The notes beneath the pieces were generated by a model. That model saw only the letters and a list, made by a program, of their open reading frames with translations. It searched no databases and was not told where the DNA came from. This document shows, piece after piece, positions 46,563-57,848 of a stretch of 64,000 bases of DNA. The translations under genes and the position numbers were made by a program. Each line of letters begins with the position of its first letter. The stretch's first letter is position 1. The DNA comes from Roseibium sp. (GTDB lineage Bacteria; Pseudomonadota; Alphaproteobacteria; Rhizobiales; Stappiaceae): contig JAEPML010000003.1 of NCBI GenBank assembly GCA_017643925.1, positions 310,001 to 374,000 of the forward strand, given 5' to 3'.

Positions 46563-46607
46563 CGATGTGCCGCCCCGTGGTTGGTTCAATGTTGCTCGCC
46601 AAAGCGA

Positions 46608-47096
46608 TTAGCGAAGATCGATGCGCATGACAAGCGCTGTCCCGTCGCCCTCGCTGGCGCCATAGTATCCCTTTCGCCTGCCGACCTCCTTGAAACCCAG
46701 CCCCCGGTAGAGGAGCACTGCGGGTTCATTGGCCGCATCCACTTCCAGAAACAGGTGAGAACATCTTTCGCCGTAGAGTCGAAACAATCCGGCTTCCATC
46801 AGCTTCTTGCCGATGCCTCGACCCCTTTGACGCGGGTGTACGGCAATCGTGATGACTTCGGCTTCATCCGCCGCGCGTCGCAGGATAAGAAAACCCAATG
46901 GCGTGCGCGTGCCATAGGGACTGGAGCGGCGCGCAACCAGAATATCAACACCCTTTTGGGCCTTCATTCGGGAAAGTTCAGCGGTGCCCCACTTGTGGGA
47001 GAACGACGCTTCCTGGATCTCAGCTAGTATCGGCAGATCCTCGTCCAGCGCCTCTTCGATCACAGGCGGCTGGGTCCAGAACCACCAAAAACTCAT
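46608..47096 (-). CDS. rimI: Ribosomal-protein-alanine N-acetyltransferase (GNAT)
   Basis: Acetylates the N-terminal Ala of ribosomal protein S18; in some bacteria part of the tRNA t6A locus. 162 residues: LGFLILRRAADEAEVITIAVHPRQRGRGIGKKLMEAGL has the QxxGxG/A acetyl-CoA motif, and FLEVDAANEPAVLLYRGLGFKEVGRRKGYY the RimI C-terminus. It overlaps the tsaB stop by four bases. Confidence 0.9.
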   Translation of the reverse strand: MSFWWFWTQPPVIEEALDEDLPILAEIQEASFSHKWGTAELSRMKAQKGVDILVARRSSPYGTRTPLGFLILRRAADEAEVITIAVHPRQRGRGIGKKLMEAGLFRLYGERCSHLFLEVDAANEPAVLLYRGLGFKEVGRRKGYYGASEGDGTALVMRIDLR

Positions 47097-47770
47097 TGCC
47101 GCTCAATCCTTCCTTTAGTCTGCGGTGTTGCATCAGGTGGGCGCAGATACAGAGGCGAGGGAGAGGACGTCGATGGATCTGCGGTCAACCCAAGTTCTGC
47201 AACATCCCGGATTTCGGGGAACCCGATTGTCGACAGAACCTGATCCGCAGGCAAATCCATGACCCCTGCCACTTTTTCCGCTGCTGATCCTGCCAATCTT
47301 ATTCCCTGTGGCAAGCTCGCCGCAAGGTCCGACAGGCGACGCACACCGGCCTCGCCGATCGGTTGGCCGCAATCATCGAATTCCTGGCAGTAAACTTCGT
47401 CACCCTTCCCGGTCAGAGCCACCAGAAGCGGTGCTCCCTGATCCCGGGGCGCGGTGTTGCGTGCTATTGCTGCGAGCGTCGTGACACCGACGACCGGTTT
47501 GTGCAGCACAATCCCGAATCCGCGTGCAACCGACAAGCCAACCCGCAAACCCGTGAAACTGCCCGGCCCGACCGTCACGACGATCCTGTCCAGATCCGAG
47601 AACGCCGTCGACGTTTCCGCCATGACTTCACCGATCATGTCCATGAGGCATTCCGCGTGCCCTCTGCCGATCTGCTCGTCGAACGCCGTGTAGCAAGCCG
47701 TATCGGCCCCGTCGTCCAGGACGGCGGCGGCGCAATTGGCAAGGGCGGTATCGATGGCAAGCACTCTCAT
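47093..47770 (-). CDS. tsaB: tRNA threonylcarbamoyladenosine biosynthesis protein TsaB
   Basis: Scaffold partner of TsaD in making t6A37. 225 residues: MRVLAIDTALANCAAAVLDDG, GRGHAECLMDMI and VTVGPGSFTGLRVGLSVARGF are the TsaB motifs. First gene of a tsaB-rimI-fur-plsC-miaB-phoH-ybeY-corC-lnt run on the minus strand. The upstream gap to the nfu terminator (47771-48037) shows nothing else. Confidence 0.93.
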   Translation of the reverse strand: MRVLAIDTALANCAAAVLDDGADTACYTAFDEQIGRGHAECLMDMIGEVMAETSTAFSDLDRIVVTVGPGSFTGLRVGLSVARGFGIVLHKPVVGVTTLAAIARNTAPRDQGAPLLVALTGKGDEVYCQEFDDCGQPIGEAGVRRLSDLAASLPQGIRLAGSAAEKVAGVMDLPADQVLSTIGFPEIRDVAELGLTADPSTSSPSPLYLRPPDATPQTKGRIERQ

Positions 47771-48037
47771 GAGACAATTGAACCCGAAAAGAGACTACAG
47801 GCCAATGAGGCGAATTGCCTCGAAGCAAAGTGAGGAATTGGAAGGAACGCGCGGCATCCTGGACCCTTTCGCAGAACCGAATACTGAACATGAGCGATCC
47901 GGCTGGAACCGGAAGAAAATCAGACACATCTTCAGAGTTTCATGCTTAATGCCGTACCGCGTTGCGCGGCTTGAGTCGACCAGCGCTTTGGACCTAAGCC
48001 CAATGGAGGGCTTGCGTTCCACGAGGAATAGGAATCC

Positions 48038-48069
48038 AAAAAGGCCCGGCTGTTCAGCCGGGCCTTTTG
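48038..48069 (-). terminator. Terminator after the NifU-like gene
   Basis: AAGGCCCGGC-TGAACA-GCCGGGCCTT: a perfect 10-bp stem with a 6-base loop, followed on the minus strand by TTTGG. It lies about 20 bases after the nfu-type stop. Confidence 0.75.
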
Positions 48070-48087
48070 GAATTGCTGTGATGTCGA

Positions 48088-48645
48088 TCAGATTGGCCGG
48101 ACTTCCTCGACTTCCGGCACAAAGTGACGCAGAAGGTTCTGGATGCCGTGTTGCAGAGTTGCCGTCGAAGACGGACAACCGGCACAGGCTCCACGCATCG
48201 ACAAATACACAATGCCTTCCTTGAAGCCCTTGAAAGTAATGTCGCCGCCATCCTGGGCAACGGCCGGGCGGACCCGGGTTTCAAGGAGTTCCTTGATCGT
48301 GTTGACGGTGTCTTGATCACCAGCCTCGAAGAACTCGCCTTCTTCGATATCCTCGACCTGACCCGCCGCCATGACCGGTTGACCGGACATGAACTGTTCC
48401 ATGATGACACCGAGGATCGCAGGCTTCATGTGCTGCCAATCCGTGTCGTCCTTGGTCACGGTCACGAAATCGTGCCCGAAGAACACGGCGACGACGCCTG
48501 GAACCTCGAACAACTTTTCAGCAAGAGGAGAAGCCCCTGAATCCGCCTTCGAGCGGAAATCGTAAGTGCCTTCCGGCAGGACGACTCGTCCTGGCAAAAA
48601 CTTAAGGGTTGCCGGATTTGGAGTCGCTTCCGTTTGAATGAACAT
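48088..48645 (-). CDS. Nfu-type iron-sulfur carrier protein
   Basis: Carries and delivers Fe-S clusters to target enzymes. 185 residues: Nfu_N domain (MFIQTEATPNPATLKFLPG at the start, GDVTG-like loop) and C-terminal NifU-like domain with the CAGCPSS cluster-binding CxxC. No A-type domain, unlike E. coli NfuA, so NifU/Nfu type is safer. Next to uspA; gap 177 bases. Confidence 0.93.
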   Translation of the reverse strand: MFIQTEATPNPATLKFLPGRVVLPEGTYDFRSKADSGASPLAEKLFEVPGVVAVFFGHDFVTVTKDDTDWQHMKPAILGVIMEQFMSGQPVMAAGQVEDIEEGEFFEAGDQDTVNTIKELLETRVRPAVAQDGGDITFKGFKEGIVYLSMRGACAGCPSSTATLQHGIQNLLRHFVPEVEEVRPI

Positions 48646-48822
48646 TTTCTTAGTCCTTGCGCTGCTCTGTCGCGCCCAGTTGCCTCACGTGTTCTGCGCA
48701 TCTCCCTCATCGCAAAACACCGATCAGTTGTTCTACCGCACCTTGGCTCAGTTTGGAATAGTTAAAAACTAGATAGTCTTCAATCCGCACCTTTCAACTG
48801 CTGATCCGGAATTATCCCGTCA

Positions 48823-49317
48823 TCATGCCAGGGCAGCGATCGAATCATCATCCAGATTGCCCGGGACGATCGTCACGGGAATGGGAAAGGTTCCGGCAGA
48901 CTTGCCGGCGATGGATGAAACCAATGGCCCCGGCCCCTCGGATCCGGTGCTGGCAGCCAGGACGAGGATCGCGATATCCGCATCGGCTTCGATCAACTCG
49001 AGAATCTCTTCGGACTTGGAGCCTTCACGCACCACGGTTTCCGGTTCTGTGCGAGCCACGGAACGGACCCGCTCAGACGCTTTCGCCAATGTGGCTTCCG
49101 CTTCCTCCTGAGCCTCTGCCCGCATGATGTCTTCAACGCCCAGCCAGTGCTGGAAGTCTCCAGGTGCGATGATGAAGACGAGTGTCACCACACCGCCCGT
49201 GCGCGCCGCGCGTTTCGCGGCATAAACAATGGCCCTGTCGCACTCGGGCGTCTCGTCAACCACGACCAGAAACTTCCGGCGGTGGCCTTCCTCATTGCTT
49301 TTTCGAATAGCTACCAT
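48823..49317 (-). CDS. Universal stress protein family (UspA)
   Basis: About 164 residues from MVAIRKSNEEGHRRKFLVVVDETPECDRAIVYAAKRA, one UspA domain. The C-terminal nucleotide loop G-x2-G-x9-G-S/T-like stretch reads GSEGPGPLVSSIAGKSAGTFPIPVTIVPG. No strong ribosome binding site; an earlier ATG at 49347 and a longer frame to 49395 are possible. Biochemical role unknown. Confidence 0.85.
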   Translation of the reverse strand: MVAIRKSNEEGHRRKFLVVVDETPECDRAIVYAAKRAARTGGVVTLVFIIAPGDFQHWLGVEDIMRAEAQEEAEATLAKASERVRSVARTEPETVVREGSKSEEILELIEADADIAILVLAASTGSEGPGPLVSSIAGKSAGTFPIPVTIVPGNLDDDSIAALA

Positions 49318-49514
49318 GGGCGCATGCTGCCACCGGATCGCGGACATCGCAAGACGCGATCTTGCCGCTGCTTCGGCCGGGGCCACTCTTCGCAATCTGA
49401 ATCAATTGACGGGATGCCCGGGCGATCCTGGAAGTCGTTTTACCGTTATCGCACTGCTGCAAAACAGGAAAGCAGGTGACCGGGCAGCCTTGAGGACCGC
49501 CCGGTGCTCACCGC

Positions 49515-50819
49515 TCAGAGAATGAATTTCGACAAGTCGACATTCTTGGCGAGGTCGCCGATATTCTCACGGACATAGTCCGCCGTGATCTCGACGGTAT
49601 CGCCGGATCGATCCGGCGCGGTGAACGAGATCTCATCAAGGATTCGTTCCATCACCGTCTGCAAACGGCGGGCCCCGATGTTTTCGACGGAAGCATTCAG
49701 ATCCACGGCAACCGAAGCGATTTCCTCGATGGCATCTTCGGAGAATGCCAGCTTCAGCTCCTCCGTTTCCATCAGGGCCACATATTGCTTGATCAGGCTA
49801 GCTTCCGGCTCCGTCAGGATTGCCCGGAAATCCTCCTTGTTCAGGGCCCGCAGCTCGACGCGGATCGGCAGACGTCCCTGCAGTTCCGGCAGCAAATCCG
49901 ATGGCTTGGCCACGTGGAATGCCCCGGAGGCAATGAAAAGGATATGGTCCGTCTTGACCGGCCCGTGTTTGGTCGACACCACGGTTCCCTCGATCAGGGG
50001 CAGCAGATCCCGCTGCACGCCCTCGCGGGAAACGTCACCGCCTGCGCGGCCTTCCCGGGCACAGATCTTGTCGATCTCGTCAAGGAAGACAATGCCAGAA
50101 TTCTCCACCAGCGAAATCGCCTCTTCGACGACCTTGTCCTCATCGAGCAGCTTGTCGGACTCCTCGTTAATCAGGAGATCATAGGATTCGCGCACGGTTG
50201 TCCGCTTGGTCTTGGTCTGACCACCGAAGGCCTTGCCGAGGAGATCGGACACATTCATCACGCCGACGCTTGCGCCGGGCATGCCGGGCAGGTCGAAGCT
50301 GGGCATCTGCGCCTGTGCACGTACCTCGACCTCGATTTCCTTGTCGTCCATTTCGCCATTGCGCAATTTCGTTCTGAAACTGTCACGGGTTGCCGGGCTC
50401 GCATTTGACCCGACGAGCGCATCAAGGACCCGCTCTTCTGCCAACACGTGCGCCTTGGCCTTCACGGCCTCGCGTTTCTGGTCCCGGACGAGCGTGATGC
50501 CCGATTCCACCAGGTCCCGAACGATCTGCTCGACATCGCGGCCGACATAGCCGACCTCGGTGAATTTCGTCGCCTCGACCTTGGTGAAAGGGGCATTTGC
50601 CAGTTTGGCCAGCCTGCGCGAGATCTCGGTCTTGCCGACACCGGTCGGGCCAATCATCAGGATGTTCTTGGGAAGGACCTCTTCCCGCATCTGTCCTTGC
50701 AACTGCTGGCGGCGCCAGCGATTGCGCAAGGCAATGGCAACTGCGCGTTTGGCGTCCTTTTGGCCAACAATGTAGCGATCGAGCTCGGAGACAATCTCGC
50801 GAGGAGAAAAATCGGTCAT
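49515..50819 (-). CDS. hslU: ATP-dependent protease ATPase subunit HslU
   Basis: AAA+ unfoldase partner of HslV. 434 residues: [27 protein letters not shown] at the N-terminus, Walker [19 protein letters not shown], the I-domain (about 110-230), Walker [11 protein letters not shown] and a conserved C-terminal tail (DLSKFIL) that contacts HslV. The hslV-GNAT-hslU order is seen in Rhizobiales; the GNAT gap is three bases. Confidence 0.97.
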   Translation of the reverse strand: MTDFSPREIVSELDRYIVGQKDAKRAVAIALRNRWRRQQLQGQMREEVLPKNILMIGPTGVGKTEISRRLAKLANAPFTKVEATKFTEVGYVGRDVEQIVRDLVESGITLVRDQKREAVKAKAHVLAEERVLDALVGSNASPATRDSFRTKLRNGEMDDKEIEVEVRAQAQMPSFDLPGMPGASVGVMNVSDLLGKAFGGQTKTKRTTVRESYDLLINEESDKLLDEDKVVEEAISLVENSGIVFLDEIDKICAREGRAGGDVSREGVQRDLLPLIEGTVVSTKHGPVKTDHILFIASGAFHVAKPSDLLPELQGRLPIRVELRALNKEDFRAILTEPEASLIKQYVALMETEELKLAFSEDAIEEIASVAVDLNASVENIGARRLQTVMERILDEISFTAPDRSGDTVEITADYVRENIGDLAKNVDLSKFIL

Positions 50820-50822
50820 TTT

Positions 50823-51341
50823 TTAAGACACGCCTTCCGTGTTTACATGTTCCATGAGCAGGCTGTCGTCGGTGCGCCCGAGAAGCTCCGACATTTCCTG
50901 AAAACCGGCTTTGCGATAGGCCTTCACCGCCCTCTGATTGGCAGGGTCCGGATCGATCAGGATCCGGTGATAGCCTTCACTTCTCAGTTTCCGGACAAAC
51001 GCCCGCAATACTTCACTTCCAATTCCCCTGGACAGCTGGTGCGGATCGGCAATCGACAGATCAACACCAACGGCTTCTTCCGGCAGCAACCTGAGCCAGG
51101 GATAATCCTTCACCCAATCGGTTGCCAGCTGATCCTTGATGTACCAGACCTGGATATAACCTAGGTCAGCGCCATCGATCTGGAAGATGAAGGGCTGCGT
51201 CGTATCGCGCCCTTCGATCATGTCCCTGATGTAGCCAAGTTCCGTTTCAGGGTCACCCCACCATTCGCGCCAATGCGGCCTGGCAAGCCAACCGGCCAGC
51301 AAAGGCAGATCCTCGGTCTTCACGGGTCGAAAGGTGACCAT
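50823..51341 (-). CDS. GNAT N-acetyltransferase, AAC(6')-like, inside the hslV-hslU operon
   Basis: 172 residues. GNAT fold, with ADPHQLSRGIGSEVLRAFVRKL (acetyl-CoA loop R/Q-GIG) and RILIDPDPANQRAVKAYRKAGFQEM. The overall pattern HWREWWGDPETEL ... GYIQVWYIKDQLATDW resembles aminoglycoside 6'-N-acetyltransferase-type proteins (Acetyltransf_8), but resistance is not implied by sequence. It sits six bases after hslV and three before hslU, so it is co-transcribed with the heat-shock protease. Confidence 0.85.
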   Translation of the reverse strand: MVTFRPVKTEDLPLLAGWLARPHWREWWGDPETELGYIRDMIEGRDTTQPFIFQIDGADLGYIQVWYIKDQLATDWVKDYPWLRLLPEEAVGVDLSIADPHQLSRGIGSEVLRAFVRKLRSEGYHRILIDPDPANQRAVKAYRKAGFQEMSELLGRTDDSLLMEHVNTEGVS

Positions 51342-51347
51342 GGCCGT

Positions 51348-51908
51348 TCACTCGGCCGTGTCCAGAGTTTCTACTGTGATGCTCTCGTTCGTGTAGACGC
51401 AGATTTCCGCGGCAACGGCCATCGCCTTGCGGGCAATGGTCTCTGCGTCGAAATCCGTGTCGGCAAGAGCGCGGCCGGCTGCAAGCGCATAATTTCCACC
51501 TGAGCCGATGCCCATGACACCGCCTTCGGGCTCCAGCACATCACCGGTGCCTGTCAGAACCAGCGATACATTCTTGTCGGCGACGAGCATCATTGCCTCG
51601 AGGCGGCGCAGATAGCGATCGGTCCGCCAATCCTTTGCAAGTTCGACACAGGCACGCATCAGCTGGCCTGGATATTGTTCAAGTTTCGCCTCAAGGCGCT
51701 CGAACAGGGTGAAGGCATCCGCCGTGGCACCGGCGAAGCCTGCAATCACTTCACCCTTGGCCAGTGGTCGAACCTTGCGGGCCGAATGCTTGATCACAGT
51801 CTGCCCAAGCGAGACCTGACCATCACCGGCAATGACCACCTTGCCGTCTTTTCGAACCATCATGATCGTCGTACCGTGCCACGTGGCCGGTTCGCGCGTT
51901 TCGCTCAT
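51348..51908 (-). CDS. hslV: ATP-dependent protease peptidase subunit HslV
   Basis: Threonine peptidase of the HslUV proteasome-like complex. 186 residues. The active-site Thr of the mature enzyme is probably T13 (in [26 protein letters not shown]), so a 12-residue propeptide is removed. [25 protein letters not shown] near the C-terminus is the family signature. A heat-shock-type promoter precedes it. Confidence 0.96.
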   Translation of the reverse strand: MSETREPATWHGTTIMMVRKDGKVVIAGDGQVSLGQTVIKHSARKVRPLAKGEVIAGFAGATADAFTLFERLEAKLEQYPGQLMRACVELAKDWRTDRYLRRLEAMMLVADKNVSLVLTGTGDVLEPEGGVMGIGSGGNYALAAGRALADTDFDAETIARKAMAVAAEICVYTNESITVETLDTAE

Positions 51909-51941
51909 TCAATCCTCACGGGTTTTGTTTCTCGCCGCCCT

Positions 51942-51970
51942 ATGTAGGCGGCAATTCCGGCTTTTCCAAG
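51942..51970 (-). promoter_or_regulatory. RpoH-type promoter of hslV-GNAT-hslU
   Basis: Minus strand CTTGGA (51970-51965), 17 bases, then CTACAT (51947-51942). It fits the alphaproteobacterial RpoH pattern and matches the dnaK promoter in form. The transcription start would lie about 25 bases before the hslV ATG. Confidence 0.65.
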
Positions 51971-52034
51971 CTGCCAATTGCGACAAGCATTCCGCGGATC
52001 GTCAATCGGGGCCCTGGAACACGGTGCCGGGAGG

Positions 52035-52613
52035 CTACCGGGTCATTTCCAGACGGCCTGCCCGCAGCATCGCATCCACGAGCTTGTCCAACTGGCCGCT
52101 GATGCGCTCGTCCGAAATTTCACCTTTGTCATCAAAGACGGACGTCGCCTTGGGCACCGACACCATCTGCGGCAACACCATAGTGCCCATGCCGACTTCT
52201 AGGATGGTGCGCATACCAATGAGGCCACGCATGCCGCCAAATCCACCTGGAGAGGCGGCGCCGAGGGCAAAGACCTTGTTCCTGAAGGCTTCCCCGGGAT
52301 CCTTCACGCGGCTGATCCAGTCGATCGTGTTCTTCAGAAGCGGTGTGATGCCTGCATTATACTCCGGACACGCAAGGAAGACGCAATCCTGGTCCTGCAG
52401 CAACCGTTTGAGTTTTTTCGCATTTTCCGGAACACCTTCCTCGTTTTCGAGGTCACCGTCATAGATCGGCATCGGATAGTCCTTGAGCGAAAGCTGCGTG
52501 ACTTCCGCGTCGAGAATAGCCAGCCGCTTCGCCACGAGCGCCGCCAGCTTGCCATTCAGTGAAGCCGCCCGAACCGATCCGGAACACACGAGAATTTTCG
52601 GATTGCGCATCAA
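52035..52613 (-). CDS. NAD(P)H-dependent FMN reductase
   Basis: 192 residues; flavodoxin-fold reductase of the FMN_red family. N-terminal phosphate loop VCSGSVRAASLNGKLAAL (about 9-26) and the PEYNAGITPLLKNTIDWISR flavin-binding loop. Likely reduces FMN or quinone-like substrates; the substrate is unknown. Two adjacent ATGs; the second (52610) is as likely. Single gene, minus strand. Confidence 0.88.
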   Translation of the reverse strand: MMRNPKILVCSGSVRAASLNGKLAALVAKRLAILDAEVTQLSLKDYPMPIYDGDLENEEGVPENAKKLKRLLQDQDCVFLACPEYNAGITPLLKNTIDWISRVKDPGEAFRNKVFALGAASPGGFGGMRGLIGMRTILEVGMGTMVLPQMVSVPKATSVFDDKGEISDERISGQLDKLVDAMLRAGRLEMTR

Positions 52614-52687
52614 AACCTTCCCGTTTCATTGCCACTTGAAGGGCAGACGCTACCAGTTCGCCATCAACGAATTATGATTTACAGGGA

Positions 52688-53350
52688 TCAGTAGCCCTTG
52701 CGATAGACCCACACACGCGCCGGCGGCAGGTTTTTCCAGATCCATTCGGAACTGTAGACGGAAATGGCGCGACTTTCCGGTTTCACCGGTGCAACGAGAC
52801 CGTAAGAGAACTGAATGAAAGGAGCGCCGGGCTTGAGAAGTTCGAATGCCTCTTTCAGAAGCGCGCGCCGCGCAGGCTCCGGCCGCGTCAGCAGTGGCAG
52901 CGACGAGACGATGCCATCCAGCGAATGGGCGTCGTCTTCCTCGTCCGACAGAAATCCACCCTGCTCGGACAGGGACGTCCGCAATGCATAGGCATCTCCC
53001 TGGACGATCGGCAAGCCAGGATAACGCAAGCTCAGCAAGTCACAGAAGTCCGGGCTGTATTCGATCAGATTGAGGTTCTGATGAGAGAAGCCGCGATCGA
53101 ACAGGGCCTTGGTGACAACACCTGTGCCAGGTCCCAGTTCCACGACGCGCGAGTGCGGCCGCGGTGCCAGGTAGGACGCCATTTTTGCCGCGAGTTCCGG
53201 TCCGGAGGGCGTGACTGCCCCGGTTCGAAGCGGGTTCTGCGCCCAGGACCTGAAAAACTTGACCTCGTCAAGCACTCTGGCCCGAACCGCATTGGCCTTG
53301 TTGATCTTGTCACGAAGGGCTTCTGCCCGGCCAGTTCCACGCTTCAGCAT
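52688..53350 (-). CDS. SAM-dependent phospholipid N-methyltransferase (PmtA-like)
   Basis: 220 residues. N-terminal amphipathic stretch FFRSWAQNPLRTGAVTPSGPELAAKMASYL, then the SAM motif ELGPGTGVVTKALFDRG, NLIEYSPDFCDLL and HSLDGIVSSLPLL. This pattern is that of rhizobial PmtA, which makes phosphatidylcholine from phosphatidylethanolamine. It sits next to dnaJ, as I recall for pmtA in some Rhizobiales. Activity inferred, not proved. Confidence 0.8.
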   Translation of the reverse strand: MLKRGTGRAEALRDKINKANAVRARVLDEVKFFRSWAQNPLRTGAVTPSGPELAAKMASYLAPRPHSRVVELGPGTGVVTKALFDRGFSHQNLNLIEYSPDFCDLLSLRYPGLPIVQGDAYALRTSLSEQGGFLSDEEDDAHSLDGIVSSLPLLTRPEPARRALLKEAFELLKPGAPFIQFSYGLVAPVKPESRAISVYSSEWIWKNLPPARVWVYRKGY

Positions 53351-53437
53351 TGCACCTCACTCACTTCCAAGTTCCAAATATAGGAACGTTTGCAATGAGA
53401 TGCCAGCACCATGGCAAAAAGTGCACAGATTGCGTGT

Positions 53438-54568
53438 CTACGCCCCCAGATTGTCAATGAAATCCTTCACCTTGGAGAAGAAACCTGCCGATTCGGGATG
53501 GTTCTCTCCTGAAGATTCCTTTTCGAATTCGGCCATCAATTCCCGTTGGCGCCGGGTCAGGTTGCGCGGGGTCTCGACGGTCACCTGAATATACATGTCG
53601 CCGTGCTGGCTGGAGCGCATGACCGGCATGCCCTTGCCGCGCAAGCGGAACTGCTTTCCGGTCTGTGTGCCGTCCGGAACTTTCACGCGGCTGGTCGCTC
53701 CCTCGACTGTCGGCACATCAAACTGCCCGCCCAGCGTCGCCGTTGTCATGGAAATGGGCACGCGGCAATAAAGATCAGCTCCGTCGCGCTGGAACAGGTC
53801 GTGCGGCTTGATCGACAGGAAAATGTAGAGATCGCCCGCAGGGCCACCGCGCACGCCGGCTTCACCCTCGCCTGCCAGACGAATGCGGGTGCCGTCTTCA
53901 ATTCCAGCCGGAATATTGACGGAGAGCGTACGCTCCTGCGTCTTGCGCCCGGCACCGCCGCAATCCTCGCAAGGGTCGGTGATTACCTGACCACGCCCCT
54001 GACAGGTCGGACAGGTCCGCTCCAGGGTGAAAAAGCCCTGGGCCGCCCGAACCCTGCCCGATCCGCCACAGGTGCGGCATGTGGTCGGGCTCGTTCCCGG
54101 CTTGGCACCCGATCCCGTGCAGGTATCGCAGGTGACGCTTGTCGGCACCTCGATTTCGACTGTCTTGCCGGTATAGGCGTCTTCAAGCGAGATATCGAGA
54201 TTGTAGCGCAGATCGGCACCGCGCTCGCGCCCGCCGGACCTGCGACCGCCACCCATGCCGAAAAATTCTTCGAAGATATCGGACATCGTGGAGGAAAAAT
54301 CGTGGGCACCGGCACCACCGCCGCCACCGAAACCGCCATTTTCGAACGCGGCATGACCAAACCGGTCGTAGGCCGCCCGTTTCTGGCCGTCCTTCAGGGT
54401 GTCATAGGCCTCGTTGACTTCTTTGAACCTGGCTTCGGCCTCTTCATCCCCCGGATTGCGATCCGGATGATACTGCATGGCCATCTTGCGATACGCGCTC
54501 TTCAGGGACTTGTCATCCGCGTCGCGCGCTACGCCCAGCACCTCATAGAAATCACGTTTGGACATCAA
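53438..54568 (-). CDS. dnaJ: Chaperone protein DnaJ
   Basis: Hsp40 co-chaperone stimulating DnaK ATPase. 376 residues: J domain with HPD (YHPDRNPGD) at about 33, Gly/Phe-rich region ([14 protein letters not shown]), four CxxCxGxG zinc repeats ([42 protein letters not shown]) and the C-terminal substrate domains. Start may be [11 protein letters not shown] (54565). Gap to dnaK is 157 bases with a hairpin. Confidence 0.97.
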   Translation of the reverse strand: MMSKRDFYEVLGVARDADDKSLKSAYRKMAMQYHPDRNPGDEEAEARFKEVNEAYDTLKDGQKRAAYDRFGHAAFENGGFGGGGGAGAHDFSSTMSDIFEEFFGMGGGRRSGGRERGADLRYNLDISLEDAYTGKTVEIEVPTSVTCDTCTGSGAKPGTSPTTCRTCGGSGRVRAAQGFFTLERTCPTCQGRGQVITDPCEDCGGAGRKTQERTLSVNIPAGIEDGTRIRLAGEGEAGVRGGPAGDLYIFLSIKPHDLFQRDGADLYCRVPISMTTATLGGQFDVPTVEGATSRVKVPDGTQTGKQFRLRGKGMPVMRSSQHGDMYIQVTVETPRNLTRRQRELMAEFEKESSGENHPESAGFFSKVKDFIDNLGA

Positions 54569-54689
54569 GATCTCTCGGTCTTGTTATTGCACCGTCGGCG
54601 GCCAGTTTTTCGGCGCCCATTACGGCGAAAGCGCCGGATACATGCGCCCTTGTCATCAGGCAGTCAAGCAACCGGCGCCGAATAGTTGA

Positions 54690-54714
54690 CAACCAGCCGG
54701 GTTCCGGCTGGTTG
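54690..54714. other. Stem-loop between dnaK and dnaJ
   Basis: CAACCAGCCGG-AAC-CCGGCTGGTTG: 11 perfect pairs around a 3-base loop, right after the dnaK stop. No run of T follows on the minus strand, so it is more likely an mRNA-stabilising or partial terminator that lets dnaJ be expressed below dnaK. Confidence 0.6.
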
Positions 54715-54725
54715 CTGTTTCTCGT

Positions 54726-56648
<1,923 letters not shown>

Positions 56649-56781
56649 ATCTGCCTCTCTTTCTAGCAAACCGGATAGACCCATGAAGGCGTCAGTCCGG
56701 CTCCTTTCAGTTGGGTTCCGGGTTTGGCCCGGACATCGCGCCAGAACGAGCGTTCGGAATTTGGCGCGAAGCTTGACCGCT

Positions 56782-56810
56782 ATATAGGTGGATGAAACTT
56801 TGGCTGCAAG
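56782..56810 (-). promoter_or_regulatory. RpoH-type promoter of dnaK
   Basis: Minus strand CTTGCA (56810-56805), 17 bases, then CTATAT (56787-56782). Fits the heat-shock sigma-32 pattern of Alphaproteobacteria and could also be read by sigma-70. The leader before the ATG is about 125 bases. The rest of the 306-bp intergenic gap (56649-56954) shows no gene. Confidence 0.7.
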
Positions 56811-56954
56811 AGATCTGTGCACTGCATTTACAGGTTCTAGGCCAGAACAACGATATTTCTCCCGCTATCCTTACCAGAGCGAATGCCCGGCGGTGAAATC
56901 AACCGGGTTCCTCGGTAATTTTCGGGATGCAAGCTTGATCTTTGGCATGGGAGC

Positions 56955-57830
56955 ATGGTCCAAGAAAAAGACCGAAACGGACAACAGGACGCTCTCGTGC
57001 AAAAGCCAGAACTCTGGACCAAAATCCGCTCATGTCATCCGGATGATGTCGACGCCGCCTTCCCCTTCTCCGCGCGCCTGGCACGGGACAATGGCTGGTC
57101 ATTGGCCTACGCGCAAAAAGTCATCGTCGAATACCAGAAATTCGCCTATCTGAGCCGGGTTTCCCACGGCATCGTCACGCCAAGTGACGAAGTCGACCAG
57201 GCCTGGCACCTGCACCTGACCTACACAAGACACTATTGGGGTCCTTTCAAGGAAGCCCTTGGCGGCTCACTGCACCACATGCCGACAAAGGGCGGCGCTG
57301 AACAAAACACGCGATTCTTGAACGCCTATCGAGAAACCCTCGACCTTTACTCAGCCGAGTTTGGAGCTCCGCCGCCAGACATCTGGCCACCAGAAGAGGT
57401 TCGATTTGGCAGAGCACCCCATTTTGCCCGCGTAAACACTCAGGATTTCTGGATGGTCCGGAAGCCGGCAATCCCGCGCGCGTTTGCGCAAATCGGCCTG
57501 AGGATCCGCTCTGTCCCCTCCTCGATTTCCAAATCCCTTGTCGCGGCAACTGCGCTGCTGCTCGGAACCGGTCTCGCTTTTGCCCACGGTTCACCTGCCG
57601 GCGACACCCTGATCGATCAGTTTCGGAACATGGTGTGGCACTGGCTTACCCAGCATACATTTGCATTTCTGTTTGTGCTGCTGGTGATAGGCTTTGTCCT
57701 CTACGCGTTTTTTCACAAGGGATCCCGTCGCAGCGGTTCGAATTCGGGTTGCAGCACGTCGAGTTGCGGTTCCGACAGTGACAGCGGTGGCAGTTCCGGA
57801 TGCAGTGGCTGTGGCGGAGGCGGTGACTAG
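56955..57830 (+). CDS. Glycine-rich-domain/TIGR04222-like membrane protein
   Basis: 291 residues, function unknown. N-terminal soluble part (about 20-165) with DEVDQAWHLHLTYTRHYWG, the DxxWHxH motif shared by GRDP-type and TIGR04222 proteins; membrane segments at about 195-212 and 235-255; then a tail of Ser/Gly/Cys repeats (GCSTSSCGSDSDSGGSSGCSGCGGGGD), like the CxGCGGGG end of the family. Topology: two-helix hairpin with the tail cytoplasmic or exposed, uncertain. Divergent from dnaK and 18 bases before alkB. Confidence 0.7.
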   Translation: MVQEKDRNGQQDALVQKPELWTKIRSCHPDDVDAAFPFSARLARDNGWSLAYAQKVIVEYQKFAYLSRVSHGIVTPSDEVDQAWHLHLTYTRHYWGPFKEALGGSLHHMPTKGGAEQNTRFLNAYRETLDLYSAEFGAPPPDIWPPEEVRFGRAPHFARVNTQDFWMVRKPAIPRAFAQIGLRIRSVPSSISKSLVAATALLLGTGLAFAHGSPAGDTLIDQFRNMVWHWLTQHTFAFLFVLLVIGFVLYAFFHKGSRRSGSNSGCSTSSCGSDSDSGGSSGCSGCGGGGD

Positions 57831-57848
57831 AGGCAGAGGCGGGATCGC

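Noticed and set aside
54690-54714. Hairpin after dnaK as an intrinsic terminator
   Set aside because: No T-run follows it on the minus strand, and dnaJ continues in the same direction.
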